A stretch of DNA of 58,299 nucleotides, taken from contig JAGOMP010000011.1 of the NCBI GenBank assembly GCA_017993505.1, positions 1 to 58,299 on the forward strand, given 5' to 3'. Shown here in pieces: positions 37,801 to 45,564 of the stretch; the stretch's first letter is position 1; each line of letters opens with the position of its first letter. This DNA is from Planctomycetota bacterium. GTDB taxonomy: Bacteria > Planctomycetota > Uabimicrobiia > Uabimicrobiales > JABWCH01. The notes beneath the pieces were generated by a model. That model had not been told where the DNA came from. It did not search any database and saw only the letters and a program-made list of their open reading frames with translations. Both the position numbers and the translations under genes were made by a program.

Positions 37801-37934
37801 TTAAAGACGATGTAGCAAAAGTGAAATCTGGTTTTGAATGTGGTATTAAGATAAAAGATTTTGACGATATTAAAGAAGGCGATGAAATCGAAGCATACAA
37901 GATTGTCATGGTAGAACGAACATTAGATGATTAA
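34893..37934 (+). CDS. infB: Translation initiation factor IF-2
   Basis: A 1013-residue IF-2 that brings initiator tRNA to the ribosome. The start is TTG, supported by GGAGG eight bases upstream and by the typical N-terminal helix KRVWEIAKDLDVKSNRLL. Residues of about 60-400 are low complexity and rich in K, Q, E, S and N, with about eight repeats like KQNKDRQxSYQPK at roughly 250-335. The G domain starts at residue 517 with GHVDHGKT, followed by DTPGHEVF and NKID, then the C-terminal domains (ADVQGSLEAI, GAVTEGDI, GYVERTSKIRIYRDG). The first part of the long N-terminal region varies freely among IF-2s. rbfA and truB do not follow; deoB does. Confidence 0.96.
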   Translation: MKKRVWEIAKDLDVKSNRLLDIAKENGFEVNSVFNVLEKDEVLKLQQLGKKLKQGKKLNEFENHEDFKKAELSKEEKNVIQNTSLEKTANLPKQQQNKEILSKQEEIHTQESSKKIEKKLEENIKTEINLEKPKIKSIETSEAIQEVKIKNKEEQKQSGQQATKQEIQQKVRQEQKQEIKVDTKKNQQPEQYQEQRQESWNRNNKSSSKFNNSKNPAEGRNKENQQTTYQSRQSSPQNRKRRDGQSREGQSYGAKQGQRPSRDGQESYQFKQNKDRQDSYQPKPSRDGQQSSSVKQYKEKQPSYQPKQNRDMQASYQSKQNKENIPSYQSKQQGKDKDNQIGFSAKPIVDKLEFSRKDKEKGKTSKTDKIDFDRKMKGGKKKGDRFVPKDEMFAYDNDVVMGPTSSRSKKTQIPTTPVHVPPKSIEIQVPIMVKDFSQETGIRANLIIDKIYKNLDIQLDVNSSLSESMVEMLGVEFERNIIIKKEETEEEILLKEILKKDDNAKLVERAPVVTFMGHVDHGKTSLLDRIRRTDVTTQEAGGITQHIGASKIEVNGQSIVFLDTPGHEVFTAMRARGANVTDIVVLVVAADDGVMPQTIEAINHAKAAEVPIIVAINKIDRHNARVDNVYQELSQQGLIPEKWSGSTICVEVSAHTGQGIKELLEYILLVAEMQELKANPKRDAYGTVLEARVVEGRGDVATLLVQNGTLKQGDTILCGVCYGRIRDISNHLGQKIKQAEPSTPVEVCGLSGLPDAGDKFYVMQSLSSARNIAEARKQELREKSLNTQRRPSIEEIMSQIQRGETKELRIVLKADVQGSLEAISAKIQTLTHEEISVKLLHAGVGAVTEGDIQLADASQALIIAFNVTEGKIARDMAEEKGVEIRKYNIIYQLLEDLHKIMTGMLAPAKTEEITGHVTIRKVIHISKIGNVAGCFVTDGYVERTSKIRIYRDGIMLNKDKPLSLDSLKRFKDDVAKVKSGFECGIKIKDFDDIKEGDEIEAYKIVMVERTLDD

Positions 37935-37944
37935 TATACTGATC

Positions 37945-37979
37945 ACACCTCAGATTGCAAATATAACAATTCGAGGTGT
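37945..37979 (+). other. Hairpin between infB and deoB
   Basis: A 7-bp stem (ACACCTC at 37945-37951 with GAGGTGT at 37973-37979) and a 21-base loop lie 10 bases after the infB stop. No T run follows, so it may be an RNA-processing or attenuation element, or nothing. Confidence 0.35.
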
Positions 37980-38015
37980 AGCTAGTATTATAAAGTCATA
38001 AAGGTAAATAAAAAA

Positions 38016-39176
38016 ATGGCAAAAAAATTCAAAAGAATTTTTATTATCATCCTTGATGGTGTAGGAGTAGGTGCACTCCCAGATGCCCATTTATTTGGTG
38101 ATGAAGATAGCAACACATTATTCCACATCAATGAAGCAGTAGGATTAAATATTCCTAATTTAGCAGCCTTAGGTCTTTCTAATATTATCCCCTTACAACA
38201 CCCAGCTATAAAAGGTGCATGGGGTAAAATGGCAGAATTTTCTATGGGAAAAGATACAACAACTGGGCACTGGGAAATTGCTGGTGTTCAGCTAGAAAAA
38301 GCATTCCCAACATATCCTAATGGATTTCCAAAAGAAATAATTGAACCATTTTGCCAACAAATTGGTCGAGAAATTTTAGGAAATTATCCAGCATCTGGAA
38401 CAGAAATCATACAAAAATTAGGCGATGAACATGTTGCTACTGGTAAGCCTATTGTATATACTTCTGCAGATTCTGTATTTCAAATTGCAGCACATGAAGA
38501 AGTAATTCCTGTGCCAGAACTTTATAAAATGTGTCAAATTGCTCGAGATATTCTTGTAGAACCTCATGCAGTAGGCCGTGTTATTGCTCGCCCTTTTATT
38601 GGTACTACAGGAAATTACACTCGCACAAAAGCACGTCATGACTATTCTTTAGAACCTGTTGGTGTCACAATATTGGATGCATTAAAAGAAGCTGGATACG
38701 ATTCTATTGGTGTAGGCAAAATCGAAGATATTTTTGCTGGAAGAGGGCTTACAAAAAGTTACCCTGTTAAAGGCAATGAACTTTGCATGAAAGTAACACT
38801 AGAACTCTTAGACCAAGAACAAAATGGTTTAATTTTCGTTAATTTAGTTGATTTTGACATGTTGTATGGTCATAGACAAGATCCACTTGGATTTAAAAAC
38901 GAACTAGAAAAATTTGATAAATTACTACCCACCGTGTATAGCAAAATGAAAGATGATGATCTTCTCATTTTAACAGCAGACCACGGTAACGATCCATGCA
39001 CACCAGGAACTGACCATACCCGTGAGTATGTTCCTTTATTGGTATATCACCATAACATAAAACTAAAAGAGTTGCCATTACGCCAAACTTTTGCAGATAT
39101 TGCAAAAACAATTGATGAAAATTTTGAATTGAATACAATTACTCATGGAACTAGTTTTTATCAAGATATTCTGTAA
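38016..39176 (+). CDS. deoB: Phosphopentomutase
   Basis: A 386-residue metal-dependent mutase of the alkaline phosphatase superfamily that interconverts (deoxy)ribose 1- and 5-phosphates in nucleoside salvage. Family motifs: [15 protein letters not shown] with the first metal aspartate, [11 protein letters not shown] with the threonine that is phosphorylated, [27 protein letters not shown] and [23 protein letters not shown] with metal ligands. Length fits. AAAGG lies upstream. It sits between infB and a histidine kinase without obvious functional link. The stop codon lies inside a 16-bp inverted repeat. Confidence 0.96.
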   Translation: MAKKFKRIFIIILDGVGVGALPDAHLFGDEDSNTLFHINEAVGLNIPNLAALGLSNIIPLQHPAIKGAWGKMAEFSMGKDTTTGHWEIAGVQLEKAFPTYPNGFPKEIIEPFCQQIGREILGNYPASGTEIIQKLGDEHVATGKPIVYTSADSVFQIAAHEEVIPVPELYKMCQIARDILVEPHAVGRVIARPFIGTTGNYTRTKARHDYSLEPVGVTILDALKEAGYDSIGVGKIEDIFAGRGLTKSYPVKGNELCMKVTLELLDQEQNGLIFVNLVDFDMLYGHRQDPLGFKNELEKFDKLLPTVYSKMKDDDLLILTADHGNDPCTPGTDHTREYVPLLVYHHNIKLKELPLRQTFADIAKTIDENFELNTITHGTSFYQDIL

Positions 39177-39193
39177 TTTGATAAAAACTAGTT
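39149..39193 (+). terminator. 16-bp perfect inverted repeat over the deoB stop codon
   Basis: AACTAGTTTTTATCAA (39149-39164) pairs with 39178-39193 across a 13-base loop that contains the TAA stop. No T run follows. It could be a hairpin that forms as soon as ribosomes leave, acting as terminator or RNA stabiliser. Confidence 0.55.
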
Positions 39194-39269
39194 GGTTGCT
39201 AGTAAAATTAGGGTAGAAAAAAAATTCAAAATTACCAGCAATTAGAAAAGCTAAATTCGAGTAATAGAT

Positions 39270-41453
39270 ATGATGAAGAACAATACAAAAAATGCCTTTC
39301 TCATTACACGAGGGAGTAAAGAAGGTGAAATGTATTTTCTCAGCGACAAAGGACAAACTATTGTCGGACGAGGAGAACAGTGCGATATTCAAATCCATGA
39401 TTCTGGAATTTCCCGTCGTCACTTCTGCATTACAAAACAAGATGGAAAATATTTTTTGCAAGATATGGGAAGTGCAAACGGTACCTTTATTAATGGAAAT
39501 CGAACATTGTGGCAAGAATTACATGAAGACGATTACATTGTTTGCGGTTCTAGTGAAATTAAATTTACAAAAGTAGAAGTTCCTGAAGAAAATAATCAAG
39601 TTCAAAGCTTTCCTATCCACCTAAAAAATGCACAGATCAGAACTTGTCAGACACAAGAAATCGAACGTGTATCTGCTTTGCATAAATATACATACCAAGA
39701 ACTTCCCAATAATTTTATGTTTCAAAGTTTGCAAACTCCACCTGCGATTGAAGATATTCCACATTCTATTTTAATCCAGAAGCCAAAAGTAGATCCTTTA
39801 TTCGTAGAATATAAAGATATTGACCGATTACGTAAATCTTTAGCCACACTGTATAAAGTTTCAGAACTCCTTCATAGCTCCATTGAAGTCCAAGATTTAT
39901 GGCAACATTTTTTAGAAACAGTTCTTTCCATCACTGAAGCACAACGAAGTTGCCTCATTTTTCGAAAAACTCCAGAATCAGAACTAGAAATCTCTACTTA
40001 TGTCACTTGCGATCAAAGTAACCTGACTATGATGTCTATTAGCAAAACTATCGTTAATCTTGCCATTGAAAAAGGCGTGGCAACTATCAGTGCTGATGCT
40101 ATGAACGACCAAAGATTTCACACTAACGATAATGCAAGCGTGATTTTACAACACATTCGTTCTGTACTTTGCGTGCCATTAGAAGGCAAAGAACGAACAC
40201 TAGGTGCTATTTACGTAGATAGCTTAGATAATTGTGCAGCATTTTCAAATGAAGACTTAGAACTGATGGTTGCTATTGGACGACAAGCAGGTCTTGCCAT
40301 TGAACGTACTATGTTGCAAGCAAAAATATTACGTTCAGAACAAAAATATAGAACTATCTTCCAACGATCCCCTTTGGCCATATCCCTTGTCAATCCTACA
40401 GGACGCATTGTAGATATCAATACAGCTGGACTCTTAGAAATCAATGCAACTTCTGAAGAAGAAATACTAGGGAAACTTAGCATATTAGAAGTATTTCCTA
40501 AAGCTAAAGAAGAATTTCAGAAACTTCTTCAATTCAACGAATCCTTTGATTTAAAAGAATTTGCTACACATGAAAATGATCCTAATAGTAAAATTGTCAA
40601 TCTAAAAGGCATTCCTCTTTTAAATGACAATCAACAACTAGAAGGAGCACTTATTATATCAGAAGACATAACAGAAGCAAAAAAATTACAAACACAACTC
40701 ATCCAACAAGATAAAATGGCAACCGTTGGACTACTGGCAGCAGGCATTGCACATGAATTCAATAATATTGTAGCAGGTATGATGGGGTATGCACAACTTA
40801 TGCAAATGGGCAAAAAAAGTCCAGAAAAATTAGCAGAAGTTATTGTAGAACAATGTAGAAGAGCACGAGAACTTATAGAACGACTTTTAAATTTTTCTAG
40901 AAGAAAAGACACACCACTTCAAAACATTAATATCCAAGATATATTAGAGGAAGTCTTCCAACTCGTAGAACGTGAATTTACAAAAAATAACATCACAATA
41001 CAAAAACGATACACGCCTATACCATACGTCATGGCACATGCTGGAGAAATGCAACAAGTTTTCCTAAATCTTATGATTAATGCTTTGCATGCTATGGGAA
41101 AAGATGGGACTCTCACTGTGACTTTGTTTCAAGATAATCGAGTTGTAAAAATTTTATTTCAAGATACTGGTTGCGGAATTCCATCCCATATTTTGCCAAA
41201 AATTTTTGAACCATTCTTTACTACAAAAGATCAAAAAGGCACAGGGTTAGGACTATCAGTTATTTACAATATTATCAAATCATATAACGGAGACATTACA
41301 GTTTCTAGCCAAGAAAATATAGGTACAACATTTACTATTGAAATACCAGTACCATCAGTCTTAGAACATGCTCCCATTTCTTTTGAATGTTATGAAGAAA
41401 CAGAAAAGTTATCTTTTAAAGATATTAAAGAACAAGTTATACAAGACAAATAG
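39270..41453 (+). CDS. Soluble FHA-GAF-PAS sensor histidine kinase
   Basis: A 727-residue cytoplasmic histidine kinase. An N-terminal FHA domain (IVGRGEQCDI, SGISRRHF, DMGSANGTFING; about 20-85) can bind phosphothreonine. A GAF domain follows at about 195-345 (AQRSCLIFRKT, RSVLCVPLEG, AIYVDS). A PAS domain is at about 355-470 (YRTIFQRSPLAISLVNPTGRIVDIN). The phosphoacceptor is His495 in AAGIAHEFNNIVAGMMGY. The ATPase region has NLMINALHAMG, DTGCGIP and GTGLGLSVIYNIIKSYNG. No membrane segment or receiver is present. The FHA domain suggests input from Ser/Thr kinases such as the one at 29459; this is inference. Its 3' end is copied once downstream. Confidence 0.94.
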   Translation: MMKNNTKNAFLITRGSKEGEMYFLSDKGQTIVGRGEQCDIQIHDSGISRRHFCITKQDGKYFLQDMGSANGTFINGNRTLWQELHEDDYIVCGSSEIKFTKVEVPEENNQVQSFPIHLKNAQIRTCQTQEIERVSALHKYTYQELPNNFMFQSLQTPPAIEDIPHSILIQKPKVDPLFVEYKDIDRLRKSLATLYKVSELLHSSIEVQDLWQHFLETVLSITEAQRSCLIFRKTPESELEISTYVTCDQSNLTMMSISKTIVNLAIEKGVATISADAMNDQRFHTNDNASVILQHIRSVLCVPLEGKERTLGAIYVDSLDNCAAFSNEDLELMVAIGRQAGLAIERTMLQAKILRSEQKYRTIFQRSPLAISLVNPTGRIVDINTAGLLEINATSEEEILGKLSILEVFPKAKEEFQKLLQFNESFDLKEFATHENDPNSKIVNLKGIPLLNDNQQLEGALIISEDITEAKKLQTQLIQQDKMATVGLLAAGIAHEFNNIVAGMMGYAQLMQMGKKSPEKLAEVIVEQCRRARELIERLLNFSRRKDTPLQNINIQDILEEVFQLVEREFTKNNITIQKRYTPIPYVMAHAGEMQQVFLNLMINALHAMGKDGTLTVTLFQDNRVVKILFQDTGCGIPSHILPKIFEPFFTTKDQKGTGLGLSVIYNIIKSYNGDITVSSQENIGTTFTIEIPVPSVLEHAPISFECYEETEKLSFKDIKEQVIQDK

Positions 41454-41505
41454 AGATAAAACGTACTTCGTATCTTTTAAAGATATCAAAGAACAAGTCA
41501 TACAA
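41410..41505 (+). repeat. Tandem copy of the FHA-kinase 3' end
   Basis: The 35 bases at 41410-41444, encoding the end of the kinase (SFKDIKEQVIQ), recur at 41471-41505 with two mismatches, 61 bases apart and beyond the stop. The gene-proximal copy is in frame; the downstream copy is not part of any gene. Confidence 0.9.
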
Positions 41506-41609
41506 AGAAGAGAAATAAATAATAATTAACAAACATTTTCAAAAACGATTTACAAAAACTTGGAGGGGCGTTCCAAACTTAAATACAAGAAAAAATACGC
41601 CAAAAGTTC

Positions 41610-41990
41610 ATGAATAAAAGAGAACTAAAAAAGTTTGAAGAGTTGCTAAAACACCAGCAAGATTTGCTACTGCAAAATTTAAAAAATCTACAAGATGTAG
41701 TATTGACATATTCTAAACATTCTAGCGGAGATAATAGCAACATTCCAACACATACAGCTGACATCAGTAGCGAGACGGTTTCTCAAAATTTAGCTTTAGG
41801 ACTCATGGAAAATGAACAAATTGTAATCAAAGAAATCAACGTAGCACTCCAAAAAATCAAAAATGGTACATATGGAATATGTGAACATTGCAATGAACCA
41901 ATTAGTAAAAATAGACTAGAATACATTCCATATACAAAAATGTGCATTATATGCAAAACAAAAGAAGAAAAACTACATAAACGATTCTAA
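41610..41990 (+). CDS. DksA/TraR-family zinc-finger protein
   Basis: A 126-residue protein with a coiled-coil N-terminal half and a C4 zinc finger near the C-terminus (YGICEHCNEPISKNRLEYIP, then KMCIICKTKEE). The family binds the RNA polymerase secondary channel and tunes promoter response, often with ppGpp. The acidic tip motif of E. coli DksA (DxxDxA) is not evident; the helical turn reads THTADISSETVSQ instead. This is therefore a family-level call rather than DksA itself. A weak ribosome-binding site precedes it. It follows the FHA kinase gene and may be co-transcribed. Confidence 0.9.
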   Translation: MNKRELKKFEELLKHQQDLLLQNLKNLQDVVLTYSKHSSGDNSNIPTHTADISSETVSQNLALGLMENEQIVIKEINVALQKIKNGTYGICEHCNEPISKNRLEYIPYTKMCIICKTKEEKLHKRF

Positions 41991-42097
41991 AACAACAACA
42001 TGCAAATGAAATGAATAACCCATAAAACAATATTCCATATATAACAATTAAATATAAAAAACAAAATAATGTAAATGATTCTAAAGAAAGCCAGAGA

Positions 42098-42979
42098 ATG
42101 GAAAACGAAAAAAAAAATGAGGAACTCATTCCACTAGATAGAAAAATTATACAAGATAGTTTATTACATATTGCTCAAGGGCCAGATGTTTTTATGAAAT
42201 GGGTTCGAGAAAACTATGAACTATTTGATCAAAAATTTCTCAACCAACTTCGAAAAATGACAGAATATACAGAAAAAAATGGTCAACAAAAAGAGCATAA
42301 ACTTTTTCAATTTCTAGAAACATGTTTCCAAAAAACACTCGGCAAACAAGGCTACTCAGAACTCACTGCCATCACAAAAGAAAACTTCCATGAAAACCTA
42401 CAACTTGCGAATTTATATTTAAAAAAGCAACAACATATACAGGCTATTCCTATATACCAAGCACTTCTAGCTTTTTTACAGCTACAACCTAACAACATGC
42501 AAAAAGCCATTATTGATGCTAATATTGGTATTAGTTATGCTCAAATCCATAACACACAACAAGCCATACAACATTTGCAAAAAGCCATTGAATCCACTGA
42601 ACTTCCTGAAGAATCTAAAGAAAAAATCTGTTCCAACTTAGCAAACGTATACCAAAATACAAAACAATACAAAGAAGCCATTAAATATCACCAACTAGCC
42701 ATTCAAAAAGCAGAAGAACGGAATGACAAACGAATGCAATCTATCCATCTATCTAATCTAGCCCTTGTATATCTTGACCAAAAAGACATTGAAAATGCAA
42801 TTAAAACACAAAAGCAATCTTACGATATTTCTATGAAACTTGGTGCACTAGATATTCTAAAAGATAACATGACAAAACTTGCTATGCTCCATGGAATCAA
42901 TAACCAACCTGATCTATGTAGAAAATATTGTGAGCAAGGTCTTTTACTGCTCAAAAATCCCAATCTTGGTATAGAATAA
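42098..42979 (+). CDS. TPR protein of unknown function
   Basis: A 293-residue soluble protein. The N-terminal 100 residues are helical and unrecognised (VFMKWVRENYELFDQKFLNQ). From about residue 110 on, four to five tetratricopeptide-type units follow: LANLYLKKQQHIQAIPIYQ, ANIGISYAQIHNTQQAIQHL, SNLANVYQNTKQYKEAIKYH, SNLALVYLDQKDIENAIKTQ. These form a protein-binding superhelix. No signal peptide. A strongly paired AT-only hairpin ends the gene. Its neighbours (DksA/TraR protein and AI-2E-family permease) do not suggest a role. Confidence 0.85.
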   Translation: MENEKKNEELIPLDRKIIQDSLLHIAQGPDVFMKWVRENYELFDQKFLNQLRKMTEYTEKNGQQKEHKLFQFLETCFQKTLGKQGYSELTAITKENFHENLQLANLYLKKQQHIQAIPIYQALLAFLQLQPNNMQKAIIDANIGISYAQIHNTQQAIQHLQKAIESTELPEESKEKICSNLANVYQNTKQYKEAIKYHQLAIQKAEERNDKRMQSIHLSNLALVYLDQKDIENAIKTQKQSYDISMKLGALDILKDNMTKLAMLHGINNQPDLCRKYCEQGLLLLKNPNLGIE

Positions 42980-43019
42980 AATTTAAAAATAAGTGACATA
43001 ATAATCAGACAATAACCAT

Positions 43020-43064
43020 AAATATTTTTATATTGAAAAAATATAAAAATATTTTATTTTTTTT
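43020..43064 (+). terminator. Terminator after the TPR gene
   Basis: A 15-bp perfect but AT-only stem (43020-43034 with 43040-43054, loop GAAAA) is followed by a T run at 43057-43064. Confidence 0.75.
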
Positions 43065-43108
43065 TGTAATCTCCATAAAAAGACAGTCCCAATGCAACGG
43101 AGACCAAT

Positions 43109-44671
43109 ATGACAGTCAATCGTACAGTAAAAACTACAATAAATATTTGTATTCTACTTGCCGTTGTAGTATTTATATTTACAATGGCTTATAAATTACG
43201 ATCCATTTTTAACCCCATACTACTCTCTCTTGTTCTTGCCTATATTTTAGATCCTGTTATTACTTTATTTGAACAAATCAAAGTTAAACGAAGCATTACT
43301 ATCTTTGCTGTTTATATCGTTCTAACAGCTATTATTATTACTATATTCCTATTTCTCATTCCACTTATTGGTTCTGAAATAAGCTATTTTTATAGAAATG
43401 CATTTGAGGGAGATGCATATGTGGATCTTAACAATAATGGACAATGGGATTGGATAGATGCTAATGACAATAATGAAGTAGATGAAGGTGAAGAAGCCGA
43501 ACCACTCACTAGAGACCATAATGAAAATAAAAAATACGATCCTTCTTATCTATCGTCCATTATCAAAGGAATGAGAAATATTATACAGAATTGGAATGAA
43601 AAAAATCCTACTAAAAAAATTGAGAAAGATGCAATTATGGAATTCATCATAGATTCTGAAAGTATAAAAGCCAACTCTAAAACACTGTTTAATCTTAGCT
43701 TAGGAACCTTCAAAGCCATGTTTTCAACAGTATTGAGTTTATTTTCTATAATGTCCTACTTTATCCTACTACCATTATATACATTTTTTATTCTTCGAGG
43801 ATTCCATGGAATGGGGCCTACAATATATGACTATATACCAGAAAAAAATAAACAAAAACATATAAAAATACTCGAAGAAATACAGGAATCTATATCTTCA
43901 TTTTTTCGAGGAAAAATTATTATTTGTATCATAAAAGGACTCATCACATGGGGTTTGCTCTCCTTATTTGGACTAAAATATGGATTAATTTTTGGAATCG
44001 TACAGGCTGTTGTAAGCATAGTTCCCTTTTTAGTACTCCTTGTAGGCATGATTCCTAATTTAGCAGTAGTTATGCTAGATAAAGGCATGCATTTCCCCTA
44101 TTTGTTTTTAATTGTCTTCATATACGCAATCATTGAAGTTATTGAAGGATTCCTCCTCACACCTTGGATTGTAGGGCAAAAAACGAGTTTACATCCAGTG
44201 ACTGTCATCCTATCCCTTCTTATTGGTGGTAAACTTTTTGGACTTTTCGGATTAATTATTGCTGTACCACTCTGTACTACACTCAAAATTTTAAGTCAGG
44301 AATATCTCATCCCCATCTGGCATGATCTTAGTGGTTGTACAGCTGGTGCTAAACCTTGTGATAATGTACAACCTTGTGCTGTAATTCAACATTATACAGC
44401 TGTAGTTCAACATTATACAGCAGATGTCCCACAATGTATAGCTGTAGCTCAACATTATACAGTTGATGTTCAACCCTGTACAGCTGATATACCGCCCTGT
44501 ACAGCTGATATACCGCCCTGTACAGCTGATGCTAAATCTGATACTAAAGTTGATGCTAAATCTGATACGAAATGTAGTGCCAAACCTGATGCTAAATCTG
44601 ATACGAAACGTAGTGCCAAATCTGAGGCTAAACGTGGTGCCAAACGTGGTGCTAAACGTAGTTCAAAATAA
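43109..44671 (+). CDS. AI-2E-family permease with an EF-hand-like insert and a repeat-grown tail
   Basis: A 520-residue membrane protein of the AI-2E/TqsA/YhhT family; the substrate is unknown. Core segments: NPILLSLVLAYILDPVITLF, FGLKYGLIFGIVQAVVSIVPF and TPWIVGQKTSLHPVTVILSLL, with about seven or eight membrane helices. After the third helix comes an insert with two EF-hand-like calcium-loop sequences (DLNNNGQWDW and DANDNNEVDEGEE, residues 106-130), placed on the outer side if topology is typical. After the core, from about residue 408 on, is a tail of about 110 residues. It has eight cysteines in short repeats (QHYTAVVQHYTADV, CTADIPPCTADIPP), then AKSDTK and AKRGAK units. The tail looks like in-frame tandem DNA duplications. 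The protein is longer than the usual 350 residues because of both additions. Confidence 0.88.
   Translation: MTVNRTVKTTINICILLAVVVFIFTMAYKLRSIFNPILLSLVLAYILDPVITLFEQIKVKRSITIFAVYIVLTAIIITIFLFLIPLIGSEISYFYRNAFEGDAYVDLNNNGQWDWIDANDNNEVDEGEEAEPLTRDHNENKKYDPSYLSSIIKGMRNIIQNWNEKNPTKKIEKDAIMEFIIDSESIKANSKTLFNLSLGTFKAMFSTVLSLFSIMSYFILLPLYTFFILRGFHGMGPTIYDYIPEKNKQKHIKILEEIQESISSFFRGKIIICIIKGLITWGLLSLFGLKYGLIFGIVQAVVSIVPFLVLLVGMIPNLAVVMLDKGMHFPYLFLIVFIYAIIEVIEGFLLTPWIVGQKTSLHPVTVILSLLIGGKLFGLFGLIIAVPLCTTLKILSQEYLIPIWHDLSGCTAGAKPCDNVQPCAVIQHYTAVVQHYTADVPQCIAVAQHYTVDVQPCTADIPPCTADIPPCTADAKSDTKVDAKSDTKCSAKPDAKSDTKRSAKSEAKRGAKRGAKRSSK
44385..44662 (+). repeat. In-frame tandem repeats coding the permease tail
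   Basis: Direct repeats run through the 3' end of the gene: CAACATTATACAGC units near 44388-44465, a 21-bp unit (ACAGCTGATATACCGCCCTG plus one base) twice at about 44480-44521, then GATGCTAAATCTGATAC-type and GGTGCCAAACG-type units to 44662. All keep the reading frame. Confidence 0.88.
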
Positions 44672-44701
44672 ATCTCGCTATCTAACTTTTATATTTTTAA
44701 T

Positions 44702-44800
44702 CATTTTCCCTTGGGAGCATACTTATTAGATCTTTAGAAACTAATAGATATGGGGCTAATCTTTTAGAAAGATACAGTAGTAGCCAGACTCAAAGGAAAT
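44702..44800 (+). ncRNA. Candidate structured RNA, class not recognised
   Basis: By eye this folds into a closed multibranch shape. The outer stem pairs TTTTCCCTT (44704-44712) with AAAGGAAA (44792-44799) and GAG with CTC. One inner hairpin is TATTAG/CTAATA (44724-44729, 44741-44746). A second is GGCTA...TAGCC (44754-44758, 44781-44785) enclosing ATCTTT-TAG-AAAGAT. It is less AT-rich than the flanks. It matches no riboswitch, ribozyme or housekeeping RNA that I know. It could be the 3' UTR of the permease mRNA or a small RNA. Confidence 0.35.
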
Positions 44801-44801
44801 A

Positions 44802-44894
44802 TAAAAATTACAATAATTAAAGTAATTATAAAAAAATAATTATTATGATTAATATATGTTTTTATAGTTAATTGTTTAATTATTGTAATTTTTA
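44802..44894. terminator. Long AT-rich inverted repeat before rpsL
   Basis: A perfect 20-bp inverted repeat (44802-44821 with 44875-44894), extended inward by further imperfect pairing (near ATTATAAAAA/TTTTTATAGT). It may terminate the permease transcript or the candidate RNA before the ribosomal operon. Confidence 0.6.
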
Positions 44895-44958
44895 ATCTAT
44901 CTTGTTTTAGTTTTGCTAAAAATTTATATTAGAATATTTTTGTTGTCAAATATTTTAT

Positions 44959-44987
44959 TTGCTTTTTATCAAAAAACAATATATAAT
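44959..44987 (+). promoter_or_regulatory. Probable promoter of the rpsL-rpsG-fusA operon
   Basis: TTGCTT at 44959-44964, a 17-base spacer and a perfect TATAAT at 44982-44987. A second, weaker pair (TTAACT 45082-45087, TATAAA 45105-45110) lies closer to rpsL. Confidence 0.5.
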
Positions 44988-45166
44988 GACTTACAAAAAA
45001 ATGTTATTTGCTTGAAATGGTTAATTTTCTAGCTTATTAAATTACTAATTAAGAATAAAAAAATATAAGTGATTGAAAAATTTAACTTTACAAGCGTCAG
45101 TTTATATAAACTAGCAATCTATTTATTATTATTCATCCAAAATTTTGGATACTAGGAGTTTGTTGA

Positions 45167-45541
45167 ATGCCAACAATCAATCAATTAGTTCGTCATGGCC
45201 GTAAAAAAGTCGTAAAGAAAAGAAAATCTCCAGTATTACAAGCTTGTCCACAGAAAAAAGGCGTTTGCATCCAAGTTAAGACTATGACTCCTAAAAAGCC
45301 TAATTCTGCACTACGGAAAATTGCAAGAGTACGTCTTTCTACTGGAAAAGAAGTTACTGTTTATATCCCTGGTATTGGTCATAACCTGCAAGAACACCAC
45401 ATTGTATTAGTTCGTGGTGGTCGAGTAAGGGATCTTCCTGGTGTTCGTTATCACATTGTTCGTGGTACTCAAGATTCAGCAGGAGTTACCAATCGAAAAC
45501 GTGGTCGTTCCAAATATGGCACAAAACTTCCTAAAGCATAG
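45167..45541 (+). CDS. rpsL: Small ribosomal subunit protein uS12
   Basis: A 124-residue S12, part of the decoding centre. Full length and collinear with E. coli S12. [11 protein letters not shown] with Lys43 is intact. [17 protein letters not shown] is followed by Arg88 (AGG at 45428-45430) where Lys88 is nearly universal; then [12 protein letters not shown]. In other bacteria Lys88Arg gives streptomycin resistance. AGGAG lies before the ATG. First gene of the str cluster with rpsG 23 bases downstream. Confidence 0.98.
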   Translation: MPTINQLVRHGRKKVVKKRKSPVLQACPQKKGVCIQVKTMTPKKPNSALRKIARVRLSTGKEVTVYIPGIGHNLQEHHIVLVRGGRVRDLPGVRYHIVRGTQDSAGVTNRKRGRSKYGTKLPKA

Positions 45542-45564
45542 GATTTTACAAAAGGAAACGCTGA

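Larger units (their letters stand above)
44672..45166. other. Structured spacer between the permease gene and rpsL
   Basis: No protein gene is visible. Three things are: a foldable 100-base segment (44702-44800), a long AT-rich inverted repeat (44802-44894), and the probable rpsL promoter (44959-44987) with a leader of about 170 bases. Confidence 0.7.
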
